Shown here in pieces: positions 49,068 to 59,217 of a stretch of 64,000 nt of DNA (positions are counted from its first letter, which is position 1; each line of letters begins with the position of its first letter). This DNA is from Flavobacteriales bacterium (lineage in GTDB: Bacteria > Bacteroidota > Bacteroidia > Flavobacteriales_F > PHOS-HE28). A program made the translations under genes and the position numbers. A model generated the notes under the pieces. It made no database searches and was not told the DNA's origin. It worked only from the letters and a program-made list of their open reading frames with translations. The DNA lies in contig JACJZG010000003.1 in NCBI GenBank assembly GCA_020635715.1, positions 124,001-188,000 on the forward strand, written 5' to 3'.

Positions 49068-50356
49068 ATGAGTTTGATCGCCAAGATCCAGGCCCGTGAG
49101 ATCCTCGATTCACGGGGCAATCCGACCATTGAAGTGGACGTGTGGACCGATACCGGGCACATGGGCCGCGCAGCAGTACCCAGCGGTGCAAGCACCGGTG
49201 CACACGAAGCTGCTGAACTGCGCGACGGCGACAAGAAGCGCTACCTGGGCAAAGGCGTGCTGAAGGCTGTAGAGAACGTGAACAACACGCTGAACAGCGA
49301 ACTGAACGGCGCCTTGGTGACGGATCAGGCGATGATCGACAAGGCCTTGATCGCGTTGGACGGCACGCGGAACAAGTCGAACCTGGGGGCCAACGCGATC
49401 CTGGGTGTGAGCCTTGCGGTCGCAAAGGCCGCGGCCAGCGAGGCGGGCCTCCCGCTCTATCGGTACGTCGGTGGGGTCAACGCGAACACGCTGCCTGTTC
49501 CACTCATGAACATCCTCAACGGAGGTGCCCATGCGGACAACAAGGTGGACGTGCAGGAGTTCATGATCATGCCGGTGGGTGCGGCGCGTTTCGCCGATGG
49601 CCTGCGCATGGGTGCGGAGGTCTTCCATGCCCTGAAGGCCGTCCTCAAGAAGAAGGGGTTGAGCACCAACGTGGGTGATGAAGGCGGTTTCGCCCCGGAT
49701 CTTCCCAGCAACGAAGACGCGCTGAAGCTGGTGATGCAGGCCATCGAACAGGCCGGTTACGCACCGGGCCAGGACATCGTGCTCGCGCTGGATTGTGCCA
49801 GCACGGAGTTCTATGACGCGAAGAAGAAGCGCTACACCCTGAGAGCACCGGTGACAGCCTCACCAGTAAGGAGATGGTGGCCATGTGGGCCGATTGGGCG
49901 CAACGCTATCCCATCGTGAGCATCGAGGATGGTATGAGCGAGGATGATTGGGATGGTTGGAAACTGCTGACCGAGACGATCGGAGACCGGGTGCAGCTCG
50001 TGGGCGATGACCTCTTCGTGACCAACACGCAGCGCCTGAGCGAAGGCATCGACAAGGACATCGCGAACAGCATCCTGGTGAAGGTGAACCAGATCGGGAC
50101 GCTCACCGAAACGATCGAAGCCGTGGACATGGCGCACCGCGCCGGTTACACGAGCATCATGAGCCACCGCAGCGGGGAGACCGAGGACAACACCATCGCC
50201 GACCTGGCCGTGGCCCTGAATTGCGGCATGATCAAGACGGGCAGTGCCAGCCGCAGTGACCGGATCGCGAAGTACAACCAGCTGCTTCGGATCGAGGAGC
50301 AACTGGGTGCAGCGGCGCGGTACCCGGGCCGGGCACTGCGTTACGTGGGCAGGTAG
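49068..50356 (+). CDS. eno: enolase, frame broken by one base
   Basis: The first frame carries the N-terminal domain (AKIQAREILDSRGNPTIEVD, PSGASTGAHEA) and half of the barrel up to EFYDAKKKRYTL. It then derails; the sequence resumes in another frame as STGDSLTSKEMVAMWADWAQ, then YPIVSIEDGMSEDDWDGWKL, MSHRSGETEDNTIADLAVAL and IKTGSASRSDRIAKYNQLLR. Adding one base, most simply a G at about 49842 (CTGAGAGC to CTGGAGAGC), gives a 429-residue enolase of normal length. It interconverts 2-phosphoglycerate and PEP. Confidence 0.92.
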
Positions 50357-50406
50357 GCCGCCCGGTGCGGCAGGTCAGCGTGCCAGCGAGTTCCTTCGTT
50401 GATCGG

Positions 50407-52265
50407 TCATTGGCTCAGGCCCAGATACTGGTCCAGCAATACCTGTTCCAGCGCTTTCCCGTTCAGCAGTTGCTCCGCATCCGCCGCACGGCTGCGCGCC
50501 GTATCCCTCGCTGCAACAACTGGCCGGAGAGGTTGTCGTAGACTTGGCATTGCTCCGCATCCGATATACCGAACCCGTCATCGAAGGTCCAGAACGCGAA
50601 GTGTGGGAGGGTGGGGTCGAAGAGGTCCTTGCTCCAGGGGGATCGGATGCCAGGCAGCCCAAGCTGCGCCAGCACAGTGGCCGCAAGGTCTACATGTGAG
50701 CCGAAGGTGCCGTTGGTGGTCCCGCGCAGATCGGGCTTCAGTGCACCGCCCGTGATGAGCAGCGGGATCCGATGGCGCTCGGCCGTGAAGTTCCCCCGGT
50801 TGTGCGGGAGGTAATGGCCATGGTCCGCTACGATGATCACCAGGGTGCTGTCATACCACGGCTGTTCTTCACACGCATCGATGAAGGCCGCAAGCGTTCG
50901 GTCCGTGTAATGCACACTGTTCCGGTACTGCTGGGGCTGATCCTTACCGGGGAACCCCTCATCCACCGGCACATCGAAAGGCTCGTGGCTGGTACTGGTC
51001 ATCACCGTATGGAAGAACGGAAGGGCGGCCTTCCGGGAGTCCGCGACATGGAATGCGAACAGTTCCTCGTCATACGCGCCCCACGCTGTCCGCCGTTCGA
51101 TCGGGAAGGAGTGTTCGTCGTGCACCTGATCAAATCCCATCGCCTCGAGGTAGGCCCGTGTGTTCGCGAAGGCCACATCCCCCGCGTAGTAGTACGTGGA
51201 TCGATAGCCCGCCGAATCGAGCAGGTTCACCAGGCTTGGCAGACGATCGAACTTGCCGTATTGCCGGATGATGGTGGTCCTGGGTTGAGAGGGGAAGCTG
51301 CTGATCGTGGCACACAAGCCTTGTTCCGTTCGGAAGCCGGTGCTGTAGAAGTTGGTGAACAAGAGACCGTCCTTGGCCAGCCTGTCGAATCCGGGCGTCA
51401 CACTACGGTCACCGCCGAGCACCCCCACCACATCCGCTGTCCAGCTTTCGAGCAGGATGAGCATGATGTTCGGCCGTTGAGCAGTCGATATGCGTTGCGC
51501 CGGTCCGTTGCTGGTCGGGTGCATAGCACGGAAACGCTGTTCGGCTTCGGCCGGGGGCATGAAGGCGTAGGGGTTCGCTGCTATCTCCGGTGGTTCGGCC
51601 AGCAGCACGATCACGTTCCAGGTGCCGTTGAGCGCACCCAGGTTCAGCACCGGGTGGGCGCAGTAATAGGACCAGCTCCGGTCGATGGGGAAGGGTTGCG
51701 TTCCACCGCGCATGCCGATGAGCATGGAAAGGGGCAGCAATACTGGCGCCGCGAAGCGCTGCCATTTTCCCGTCGCGAGGAAGGAGCGATCATGGTCGAT
51801 CCGGAAGAGCACAAGCAGGGCAAGGGCGCATTGTGCAAGGAAGATGACGGCAAGCTGTGCCACCGGGGCTCCGGCCACCGCATGCATTGCTTCCTCGGGA
51901 TAAGCGAGGTAGGACAGCGCCTTATGGTTCACCTTGGTTCCCCAGGCGGTGAACAAGGCGATATCGCACACGTTGATGAAGCAGGCGACGATCACCAGAA
52001 TGATGGAGATCGGTCGTATGACGCGGCGGACGCCCTTGAACTCGCGGAAGAGAAGGACGATCCCCAACAGGCCGATCGGCAGGACGAGGTAGCAAGCGGT
52101 GGCCAGGTCCATCGGCAGGGCGCGCCGGAAGCCCATCCACAAGGCTGCGTGCGGGATCCCGTCCAGTCGCGTGGCATCGAAGAAGATGAAGCAGGCCTGT
52201 TGCAGCAGGAAGAGCCCGACCCAGAGCAGGACCAGCTTGATCAGGAAGATGAACAGATGACGCAT
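50407..52265 (-). CDS. LtaS-like membrane sulfatase/phosphotransferase, frame broken near the 3' end
   Basis: Five hydrophobic segments (residues about 1-190) are followed by an extracytoplasmic alkaline-phosphatase-superfamily domain: IMLILLESWTADVVG (metal Glu), STGFRTEQGLCATISSFPS (candidate Thr nucleophile), VMTSTSHEPFDVP and IIVADHGHYLPHN (metal Asp, His). This matches the LtaS/OpgB/EptA-like group that transfers phospho-alcohols onto lipids or glycans. The printed frame ends at 50463 (RRMRSNC), but another frame continues naturally (TARSRAADAEQLLNGKALEQ, VLLDQYLGLSQ) to 50407. One missing G in the GGG at about 50512 would explain it, giving 619 residues. Confidence 0.82.
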
Positions 52266-52310
52266 CGGCCTCGCGAAGGTCGTGTAAGCAGATCCGGCGC
52301 ACCGGGTGGC

Positions 52311-54727
52311 TCAACGGCCGATTACAACGTGGCCGATGTGGATCTCGGGGCCGAGGCCATCGGAGAACACGAGCGAGTACCTCCCCGCCGCGAGCCCTTC
52401 GGCGGAAATGGTCAGTTCCCGGCCCTGGAGCGCTGCGGCATGGACGGTACGGCCACGGCCATCCTGTATGCGGATGGTCCCAGCCCCGTTCGCCATGTCC
52501 CGACGGACGTTGATCGAGGTCGTGGCGGGGTTGGGCCCGACGGACCATTGCGCGGTGGACGTCCGCTCACGCAGTCCAACAGGACTGGTGCGCCAGGCCA
52601 GCACGTACTCACCCGTGGCAAGACTGTCCAGGTCCATTCGGCCATACCCATCGGTGGGTGATCCCAGGGTGAAGACCTGATCACTCCATTTCACCCACGG
52701 CGCATCGGCACCGGAACGGTGCAACAGGACCAGACTATCCTCGTGGAAGGAAACGCCCAGGGTGTCGCGGAGCAGGCCCGGGTCAAGGGTATTGAGGGTG
52801 TTGCGCCCATCGTAGAAAAGGCGACCGCCGAACCGCTGTGGGTCGGTCCAGTCACCCGTGAATCGCCAGTACCGATCGGGAGAGATGACGTACGCGAATG
52901 GTTCGGCGAAGCTTCCTTCGTCCGCCGCCACCCAGTATTGTTCCATGCGCATGAGGGTGGCCGGTCCGGGCCGTGGGCGCAATTCGAAGTTCGCCGGTGT
53001 GGAATTGATGGCCACGGTGTTCGTGACCATGTGGGTGCTGCCGGTGAAGCCGAGCGACAAGCGGTCGTCATCGTTCAGCCAGATGAAGGCAGGCTCAAAG
53101 GGCACGCTCAAGCTCACCTCCGTGGACCAGCCTCCCACCAGCATGGTGTCGCGCAGCACGTTGGTGGTATCGGTCCCGACCACCGCCACGGTGATCGGTA
53201 CTTCCGTATAGGGCACTGCGGGCCCGAAGAGCTTCTGGCCCAGGTCGAGCTGAACGATCCAATCCTCCCCGGCCGGCGTCACCGTCTGGGCATCGATCTC
53301 GAACGCGGCCCACCCGGGCTGAAGGATCCAATCGGTGAAGAACGGAGTGAGGTCCATCCCGCTGGTCATGCTCAGGTGGTCGCGTAACGTCACCGTGTTC
53401 ACCGGCTCGAAGGCATGAGTGCCAAGGAAATTCGACAATCCCTCAAAGAACGCCTGGTCGCCCATATAGCTGCGGAGGCTGTGCAACACGTCCGCGCCCT
53501 TGTTGTAGGTGGTGGTGCCGTAGGTCCAGGTCTGTGGCATATCACCCAGTGCCCACCACCCTTCATCAACGAGGTGGGCACGCTGCACCATGCTCCGGTG
53601 GTTGGAGCGCACTTCGGACATGTACCGTGACCGCCCGTAGACCTGTTCAAGGAAAAGATAGCTCAGGTACTCGGCGAAGCCTTCGTTGAGGTACATCTCC
53701 TCGGCCCGATCGCAGGTCACCAGGTTGCCGAACCAGTGGTGCGCCAGTTCGTGCGCCATGGTCGTTTCATAGGTCAGTGAGCCATCAGCGATGGAGGAAG
53801 GATAATGGATGCTGGTGCTGTGTTCCATGGCCCCTACAGGCGTGAGCACGTACCCGACCTTTTCCCAGCGATAAGGACCGAAGCGGTCCTCGAAGTGCGC
53901 GAAGGCATCGGCAAGGTGAGCGAAGGAGGCCCGCATGTCCGCTGTATCGGCAGCTGGGCCGATGAGTTCCACAGGCATGGTGCCGCCCAGGATGGTAGGC
54001 AGGGTGTCGCGGGCCACGGTATAGTTCGCTGCGGCCACGGAGACCAGGTAGGCGGGCATGCTCTCCTGGCAGGCCCAGTGGTTGATCAGCGTGTCCCCGC
54101 CCAACGGTAGCCGTTCCACGAGCGCCCCGTTGCACCACGCCTTCCTGCCTCCTGCGGTGCGGATGAGGAACTCGTAGGTGCTGCGTTCCACGAAGTCGTC
54201 AAGGCAAGGGAACCAGGTCCGCCCGTAGGAGTGGGGCACGCTTTCAAAGGCCACCCCCAGGTTATAGATGAGGGAGGGGTTGGTGTAGAAGCCACCGAAG
54301 CCGCTCGGGTCGGTCACCGGGTCACCGCCATAGAACACGGTGAACTCCACGGTGTCCGTGGTGTTCAGGGCGACATCCGGTGTCAGGGTGAGCATGATGC
54401 CGTTCTGTGCGTGGCTCCAGTTCACTCCCGCGCCGGTCACCGAATCCGTGGTCAGTCCTTCCAGGTTCAGGTCGAAGCTCTCCAGCTCGTTCGCGCGGGG
54501 AACGGCCGTGATGGTGCACGCACCGCGGATCAGGTTCCCCAAGGTGAGGTCCAGGGTGATGCGCTGGTGGAGGATGTCGATGGGCGCCGGGGAGCCGTTC
54601 CCGCTCTTGGTCCGCGTCCGTGGATGCCCCCGCGTTTGGACGCTGCGCAGGTGGTCTGCGCGGCCAGGTCGCCGCAGCAGAGGAGGAGAAGGACCAGGAG
54701 AAGAGAGGTACCGCGGAACGGGCGCAT
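52311..54727 (-). CDS. secreted M1-family metallopeptidase with T9SS sorting tail, frame broken near the 5' end
   Basis: The signal peptide MRPFRGTSLLLVLLLLCCGD (start 54727) and the mature protein lie in different frames. They join if one G is added in the GGGGG run at about 54631, giving 805 residues. Catalytic motifs of M1 aminopeptidases are present: GAMEHS (substrate recognition), HELAHHWFGNLVT (zinc His, His, catalytic Glu) and the downstream NEGFAEYLSY Glu. The C-terminal 80 residues (VGPNPATTSINVRRDM to GLAAGRYSLVFSDG) form a T9SS type A sorting domain, so secretion and surface attachment are predicted. Confidence 0.85.
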
Positions 54728-54776
54728 GTTCAAATGTAGCGGCGACATTCATCACGGAGCGGGATCTCTGGATCCC

Positions 54777-54784
54777 TAACTTTG
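54777..54784 (+). promoter_or_regulatory. -7 box of the alpha-solenoid gene
   Basis: TAACTTTG lies 39 bases before the ATG at 54824, in the divergent region shared with the M1 peptidase. No clear -33 TTG is seen. Confidence 0.4.
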
Positions 54785-54823
54785 GTGCAGCTGGTTGGGA
54801 TCCTAACCAGAATCCGCCACCTC

Positions 54824-56359
54824 ATGAAGCCAAGCACCGAACTGCATGACCTGATCCGATCGCTGACCAAATCGGAGAAGCGGTTCTTCAAGCTGCATTC
54901 CTCGTTGCAATCGGGGGACAAGAACTACCTGCGGATCTTCGACGCGATTGACAAGCAGAAGACCTACGACGAGGACGCGATCAAGAAGCAGTTCGCCAAG
55001 GAGACCTTCATCAAGCACCTGCCGTCGGAGAAGAACCACTTGTACAAATTGATCCTGAAATCGCTGCGTGCCTTCCACGCGGAGAGCTCGGTAAGCGGGA
55101 TCCTGAAGCAGGAGATCAAGAACATCGAGATCCTGTACCAGAAGGCGCTGTATTCCGAGTGCAACAAGCTTCTCCACCGGGCGAAGCGGATCGCCCGTGA
55201 GAACGAACGGTTCTACTACTGGTTCGAGCTCCTGAGCTGGGAGAAGATGTTGCTGGAGGAGGCTTACGAGAGCGGGGAGTTCACCAAGGACCTGGACGCG
55301 CTGATCGAAGAGGAGCGGGACGTGGTCGAACGCCTGCGCAACCTGGCGGCCTATCACATCCTGTACAGCAAGATCAACTATGTGTTCCGCAGCGGTGGAT
55401 ATGTGCGCACCGAAGAGGAGCACGCCATGGTGGAGGAGATCAGCGAACATCCGCTGATCGTGGGCAAGAACACGGCGCTCTCACGCCGCGCGGCCACCAT
55501 CTGCTATTACACGCAGGGCTTCTGTCAGTGGGCCAAACGCGATTGGTCCACGAGTCTGGAGAAGTTCCAGCGGGTGCGGCAGATCCTCGATGACCATGTG
55601 CAGATCCGGTCCGATCTGCCCAAGCGCTACATCCGCACACTGCACTACATCGTCAACGCGCAGATCGAACTGAAGGACCTGAAGAACGCCAAGGCCAACA
55701 TCAAGTACCTGCGCGAGCTTCCCGGGCAGCCTGGCTTCGGTGGACAGAACATCGAGACCCAGGTCTTCGTGGCCAGCTTCCTTGGTGAGCTGCGCCTTCT
55801 GGACCGCAGTGGGGAGCACGCCCGGGCCATCGCCCTCACCCCGACCGTGATCGAAGGGATGGAACAACTGGGCGATCGGCTGCACAAGGAGCATGAACTG
55901 GAGTTCTACTTCACCCTGGCCTGTGTGCACTTCGGCGGTGGCGAAATGAACAAGGCCTTGTTCTGGTTGAACAAGGTGTTGAATGACAACGAGCCCACGC
56001 TGCGGCAGGACATCTTCTCCTATGCGCGTCTCTTCAACCTCGTGATCCACTACGAGCTTGGGAACTACGATCTCCTGGAGTACATCGTGCGCTCCACCCA
56101 CCGCTTCCTGAACAAGCGCCAGCGTGCCGATGGCATGGAGGCCGTTCTCATGGAGCACATCAAGAAACTGGCGCGCACCCCCGATCCAGTGGCCAAGCGG
56201 GAGCTCTTCCGCGCGATGCACGAGAAGTTCGAGGTGCTGCTGTCGGACCCGAACGAGAGCCTGGTGCTGAAGTACTTCGACGTGATCTCCTGGGTGGTCT
56301 CCCGGATCGAAGGGGTCCCCTTCAGCGACGTGGTACGCCGGCGGTTGGTGTTGAAGTGA
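54824..56359 (+). CDS. alpha-helical TPR-like repeat protein
   Basis: A 511-residue soluble, almost wholly helical protein, starting MKPSTELHDLIRSLTKSEKR FFKLHSS. Repeated helix pairs with TPR-like spacing (ALYSECNKLLHRAKRIAREN, FYFTLACVHFGGGEMNKALF) suggest a scaffold. No catalytic motif or export signal is visible. Proteins of this kind are widespread in Bacteroidota with unknown function. The longer frame to 54782 adds a non-conserved stretch overlapping the -7 box, so 54824 is preferred. Confidence 0.7.
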   Translation: MKPSTELHDLIRSLTKSEKRFFKLHSSLQSGDKNYLRIFDAIDKQKTYDEDAIKKQFAKETFIKHLPSEKNHLYKLILKSLRAFHAESSVSGILKQEIKNIEILYQKALYSECNKLLHRAKRIARENERFYYWFELLSWEKMLLEEAYESGEFTKDLDALIEEERDVVERLRNLAAYHILYSKINYVFRSGGYVRTEEEHAMVEEISEHPLIVGKNTALSRRAATICYYTQGFCQWAKRDWSTSLEKFQRVRQILDDHVQIRSDLPKRYIRTLHYIVNAQIELKDLKNAKANIKYLRELPGQPGFGGQNIETQVFVASFLGELRLLDRSGEHARAIALTPTVIEGMEQLGDRLHKEHELEFYFTLACVHFGGGEMNKALFWLNKVLNDNEPTLRQDIFSYARLFNLVIHYELGNYDLLEYIVRSTHRFLNKRQRADGMEAVLMEHIKKLARTPDPVAKRELFRAMHEKFEVLLSDPNESLVLKYFDVISWVVSRIEGVPFSDVVRRRLVLK

Positions 56360-56362
56360 GCG

Positions 56363-58270
56363 TCAAGGGCGGCCGTGGGTATCCGCCATGGAGGCCACGC
56401 CGGTGACGGTGAACTCCGTGCGCCTGTTGGCCTGGTGCTCCTGCTCGGAGCATCGTACGCCATTCGCACAACCGTTCACCAACCGTTCCTCGCCATGGCC
56501 TTTGGCCGTGATGCGTGCGGGATCCACACCGCGCTGGATGAGGTAATTGACCGCTGCGTTCGCGCGTGCATCCGACAGCACCAGGTTGTACAGGTCACCG
56601 CCGCGACTGTCGGTGTGTGAGCCGAGTTCGAAGGACACGCCGGCATTGTCCATGAACAGGCTGGCGATCTTGTCCAGTTCGCGGGCCGCATCCAGTCTGA
56701 TCTCCCAGCTGTCGTAGTCGTAATAGATGTTGTTGATGGTGATGGCTTCACCCAGGCGCACACGGGTCATGTTCAGGGATGCATGCAGTGTGTCCTGCCG
56801 GGTCAGGCCCTTCGTGCTCAAGTTCCGGGAAGTGCTGAGCATGTCCTGATGCACACCGCGCAGGGTGTAGTCGCTGTTGGGCTTCAGCTTGAAGCTGAAC
56901 ATACCGTCAGGACCTGATAGGGTGGAATCATCCTCACCGGTGCCGAGGTGGGTGAGGGTGACGGCCACATCCGGCAGGAAGTTCCCCTCATCATCCAGGG
57001 CGAAGCCCACCAGGTCGAACATCGGTTCGTACAGGGTGAACGCGTAGATCTGGTCCGATCCGTCGCGATCACTGCTGAGGAAACCCGCCTTTCCGGTACT
57101 GTCCATCATGAAGAAGAAGTCGTCATGCGGTGTGTTGATCGGTGCCTTCAAGTTGACCGGTTCGCTCCATGAACCATCGAGCTCCTGCGTTTCGAAGATG
57201 TCCAGCCCCCCCATGTTCAAGTGGCCCGTACTGGCGAAGTGAAGGGTGTTCCCGTTCACGGTGGGGAACACCTCGTTGCCCGGTGTGTTGATCGTTGGAC
57301 CCAGGTTCTCCGGCTCGGACCACCCCCCACCGTTGTCCCTGCACCGCCAGATATCCGATCCGCCCATGCCGCCAGGACGGTCCGAAGCGAAGTACAAGGT
57401 GCGGCCGTCCGCGCTCAGAGCGGGGTGTCCCGTCGACCAGCGTTCACCATTGTACGCGAAGGCGTGCAGGTCTCCCCAGGCTCCCGTGCTGTCCATTCGG
57501 GCACGGAACAACATCAGGTGGCTGGTGTTGCGCTCATCCTTGAGGAGTTTGCGCTGTGCGTAGTTGCTCCGCGTGAAGTACAGGGTGCGACCATCCGCGC
57601 TCAACGCGGCGGGCCCTTCATGGTACATGCCGTTCACGCTGCCCCGGATGGGTTCGGCTTCGAGCCAGGTCACTTCCGTCCTGGAGGTGGTATGGTACAG
57701 ATCGAGGAAGGAATGGCCGTTCCATGGATTGGCGTTCCGGGGATCGACCTGTTCCTCGCCGGCGAAGAGCAGCCCGTTCTTGTAAGGGATGCCACCGATG
57801 GCCGTTGAGACCCCGGGGATGGTGATGCGGTTGACGAAGAAGCGGGTCGAATCATCGTAGAACGAACCATAACCCTGCGTGGAGCCGAAGAGGTCGAGCG
57901 CGTAGTGGTTCTCGGGTGTCTGTTGCAGCACCCGTAGGAACTGGTCCGCTGCTTCAGCCTGCTCACCTGCGCTGCGCAACACCTCGCCGAAGTGGAGGGC
58001 GGTGTCCCCGCTCAGGGGATGGGCGGCCTCCAGGATACGGTAGTGGCCGAGGGCCTGTTCCCAGGCATTGTGCTTGCGATAGGCGTCGGCCAGGCGGGCT
58101 CTTACGGCACGGTCCTCGCCATGGTGCAATACCTTCTCGTAAAGGTGTTCTGCCCGGGTGTACTGCATCTGGTCGTAGGCCTGGTCCGCCAGCTGGGTGC
58201 GGGTGCTGGTGCAACCGGAGAGCACGACAATGGCCGCGAACAGTGACCGGATCCTATCTAGCTTCATCAT
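56363..58270 (-). CDS. OmpA/PD40 lipoprotein, PorE-like
   Basis: The 635-residue lipoprotein (lipobox VLSGC) has TPR-like helices (about 25-130), a PD40/WD40-like propeller (about 200-405, repeats such as GHPALSADGRTLYFASDRPG), a carboxypeptidase-regulatory-like domain (about 415-490) and a C-terminal OmpA peptidoglycan-binding domain (FELGSHTDSRGGDLYNLVLS, RGVDPARITAKGHGE). The same domain order is found in the T9SS protein PorE, which tethers the machinery to peptidoglycan. Its ATG overlaps the stop of the upstream PorP/SprF-like gene (TGATG), so the two should be co-translated. Confidence 0.85.
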   Translation of the reverse strand: MMKLDRIRSLFAAIVVLSGCTSTRTQLADQAYDQMQYTRAEHLYEKVLHHGEDRAVRARLADAYRKHNAWEQALGHYRILEAAHPLSGDTALHFGEVLRSAGEQAEAADQFLRVLQQTPENHYALDLFGSTQGYGSFYDDSTRFFVNRITIPGVSTAIGGIPYKNGLLFAGEEQVDPRNANPWNGHSFLDLYHTTSRTEVTWLEAEPIRGSVNGMYHEGPAALSADGRTLYFTRSNYAQRKLLKDERNTSHLMLFRARMDSTGAWGDLHAFAYNGERWSTGHPALSADGRTLYFASDRPGGMGGSDIWRCRDNGGGWSEPENLGPTINTPGNEVFPTVNGNTLHFASTGHLNMGGLDIFETQELDGSWSEPVNLKAPINTPHDDFFFMMDSTGKAGFLSSDRDGSDQIYAFTLYEPMFDLVGFALDDEGNFLPDVAVTLTHLGTGEDDSTLSGPDGMFSFKLKPNSDYTLRGVHQDMLSTSRNLSTKGLTRQDTLHASLNMTRVRLGEAITINNIYYDYDSWEIRLDAARELDKIASLFMDNAGVSFELGSHTDSRGGDLYNLVLSDARANAAVNYLIQRGVDPARITAKGHGEERLVNGCANGVRCSEQEHQANRRTEFTVTGVASMADTHGRP

Positions 58271-59217
58271 CAGAAGTAACGTGGTGATCGGATGCGGATG
58301 GGCTCCTTGCCGAAGTCCAGACCGAGCATCACTTCATGGCTCCCACTGGTATAGGTGCGAAGCCGGGAGGTGGACATGTCATAGGCGTAGCCGATGCGTA
58401 GCATGGGGTTCACCTGGTATTCGAGCATGCCGACCAGGGCATCGCCGGTGCGGTAACCGAGGCCCAGCCAGATGCGCGAACGATAGAGCACATTGCAGTT
58501 GATATCGGCCTCGACCGGTGCCGCCGGGGTGAAGCGCACCATCGTGCTAGGCTTGAGGTCGAAGGATTCGTTCAAGTTGAACACATGACCGGCGTGCAGG
58601 TAGTAGTGTTGGGTGAAGTAGTTCGTGACCGCTCCATTGACGTTCTGGACCAGCCCCTTGTCCGTGGCGTGGATGGTGGGTACGGAGAGGCCGACGTAGG
58701 AATGGAGGTCGTACCAGTACACCCCGAATCCGAACTTGCCCACGGGTTTGTTGGTGATGTCGCCCTGGAAGACCTGATCGTTGGCATCCCAGTAGTTCAG
58801 CTGGCTCAGTCGGGCTGAATACACGGACACACCCGCCCGGAGACCGAGCGCGAGCTTGCTTTCCGGACTGAGGCGAAGGTGATAGGCGTAATGCCCGGCG
58901 ATATCGAGATCTCGGCTCACGCCGATCTGGTCATGCACCACCGACAGTCCGGCTCCCATCTTCCCGTTAAGAAGGGGAGCATCCACGGCCATCATGCTCG
59001 TGCGCGGCGCCCCCTCCACCTGCAGCCATTGGCTCCGATGCAGGAGACTGCCGCTCATGTACGGATGACTACCCGCATAAGCCGGGTTAAGGAAGAGCTG
59101 GTTGAACATGTACTGGCTCACCATCACCTCCTGCTGTGCCATCGCAGCCGGGGAAAAGGCCAGGGCGAGCAGCGCTGCATATATGGTTCGAAGGGGTCTC
59201 ATCGTTCGATCAGGCAT
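58270..59217 (-). CDS. PorP/SprF-family type IX secretion membrane protein
   Basis: The signal peptide ends in AMAQ; the mature start QEVMVSQYMFNQLFLNPAYA is the PorP/SprF signature (QY.FN...LNPAYAGS). The remainder is an outer-membrane barrel with MGAGLSVVHDQIGVSRDLDI and VGMLEYQVNPMLRIGYAYD. SprF-like proteins are needed for export of partner proteins with a type B C-terminal domain. The start at 59217 overlaps the adhesin stop as TGATG; an internal ATG at 59202 would give an equally good signal peptide. Confidence 0.92.
   Translation of the reverse strand: MPDRTMRPLRTIYAALLALAFSPAAMAQQEVMVSQYMFNQLFLNPAYAGSHPYMSGSLLHRSQWLQVEGAPRTSMMAVDAPLLNGKMGAGLSVVHDQIGVSRDLDIAGHYAYHLRLSPESKLALGLRAGVSVYSARLSQLNYWDANDQVFQGDITNKPVGKFGFGVYWYDLHSYVGLSVPTIHATDKGLVQNVNGAVTNYFTQHYYLHAGHVFNLNESFDLKPSTMVRFTPAAPVEADINCNVLYRSRIWLGLGYRTGDALVGMLEYQVNPMLRIGYAYDMSTSRLRTYTSGSHEVMLGLDFGKEPIRIRSPRYF

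Noticed and set aside
52311..54755. Start of the M1 peptidase at 54755 as printed by the longest open frame
   Set aside because: The N-terminus of that frame is Arg/Pro-rich and has no signal peptide, whereas a perfect signal peptide lies in the neighbouring frame; a single-base break is the better explanation.
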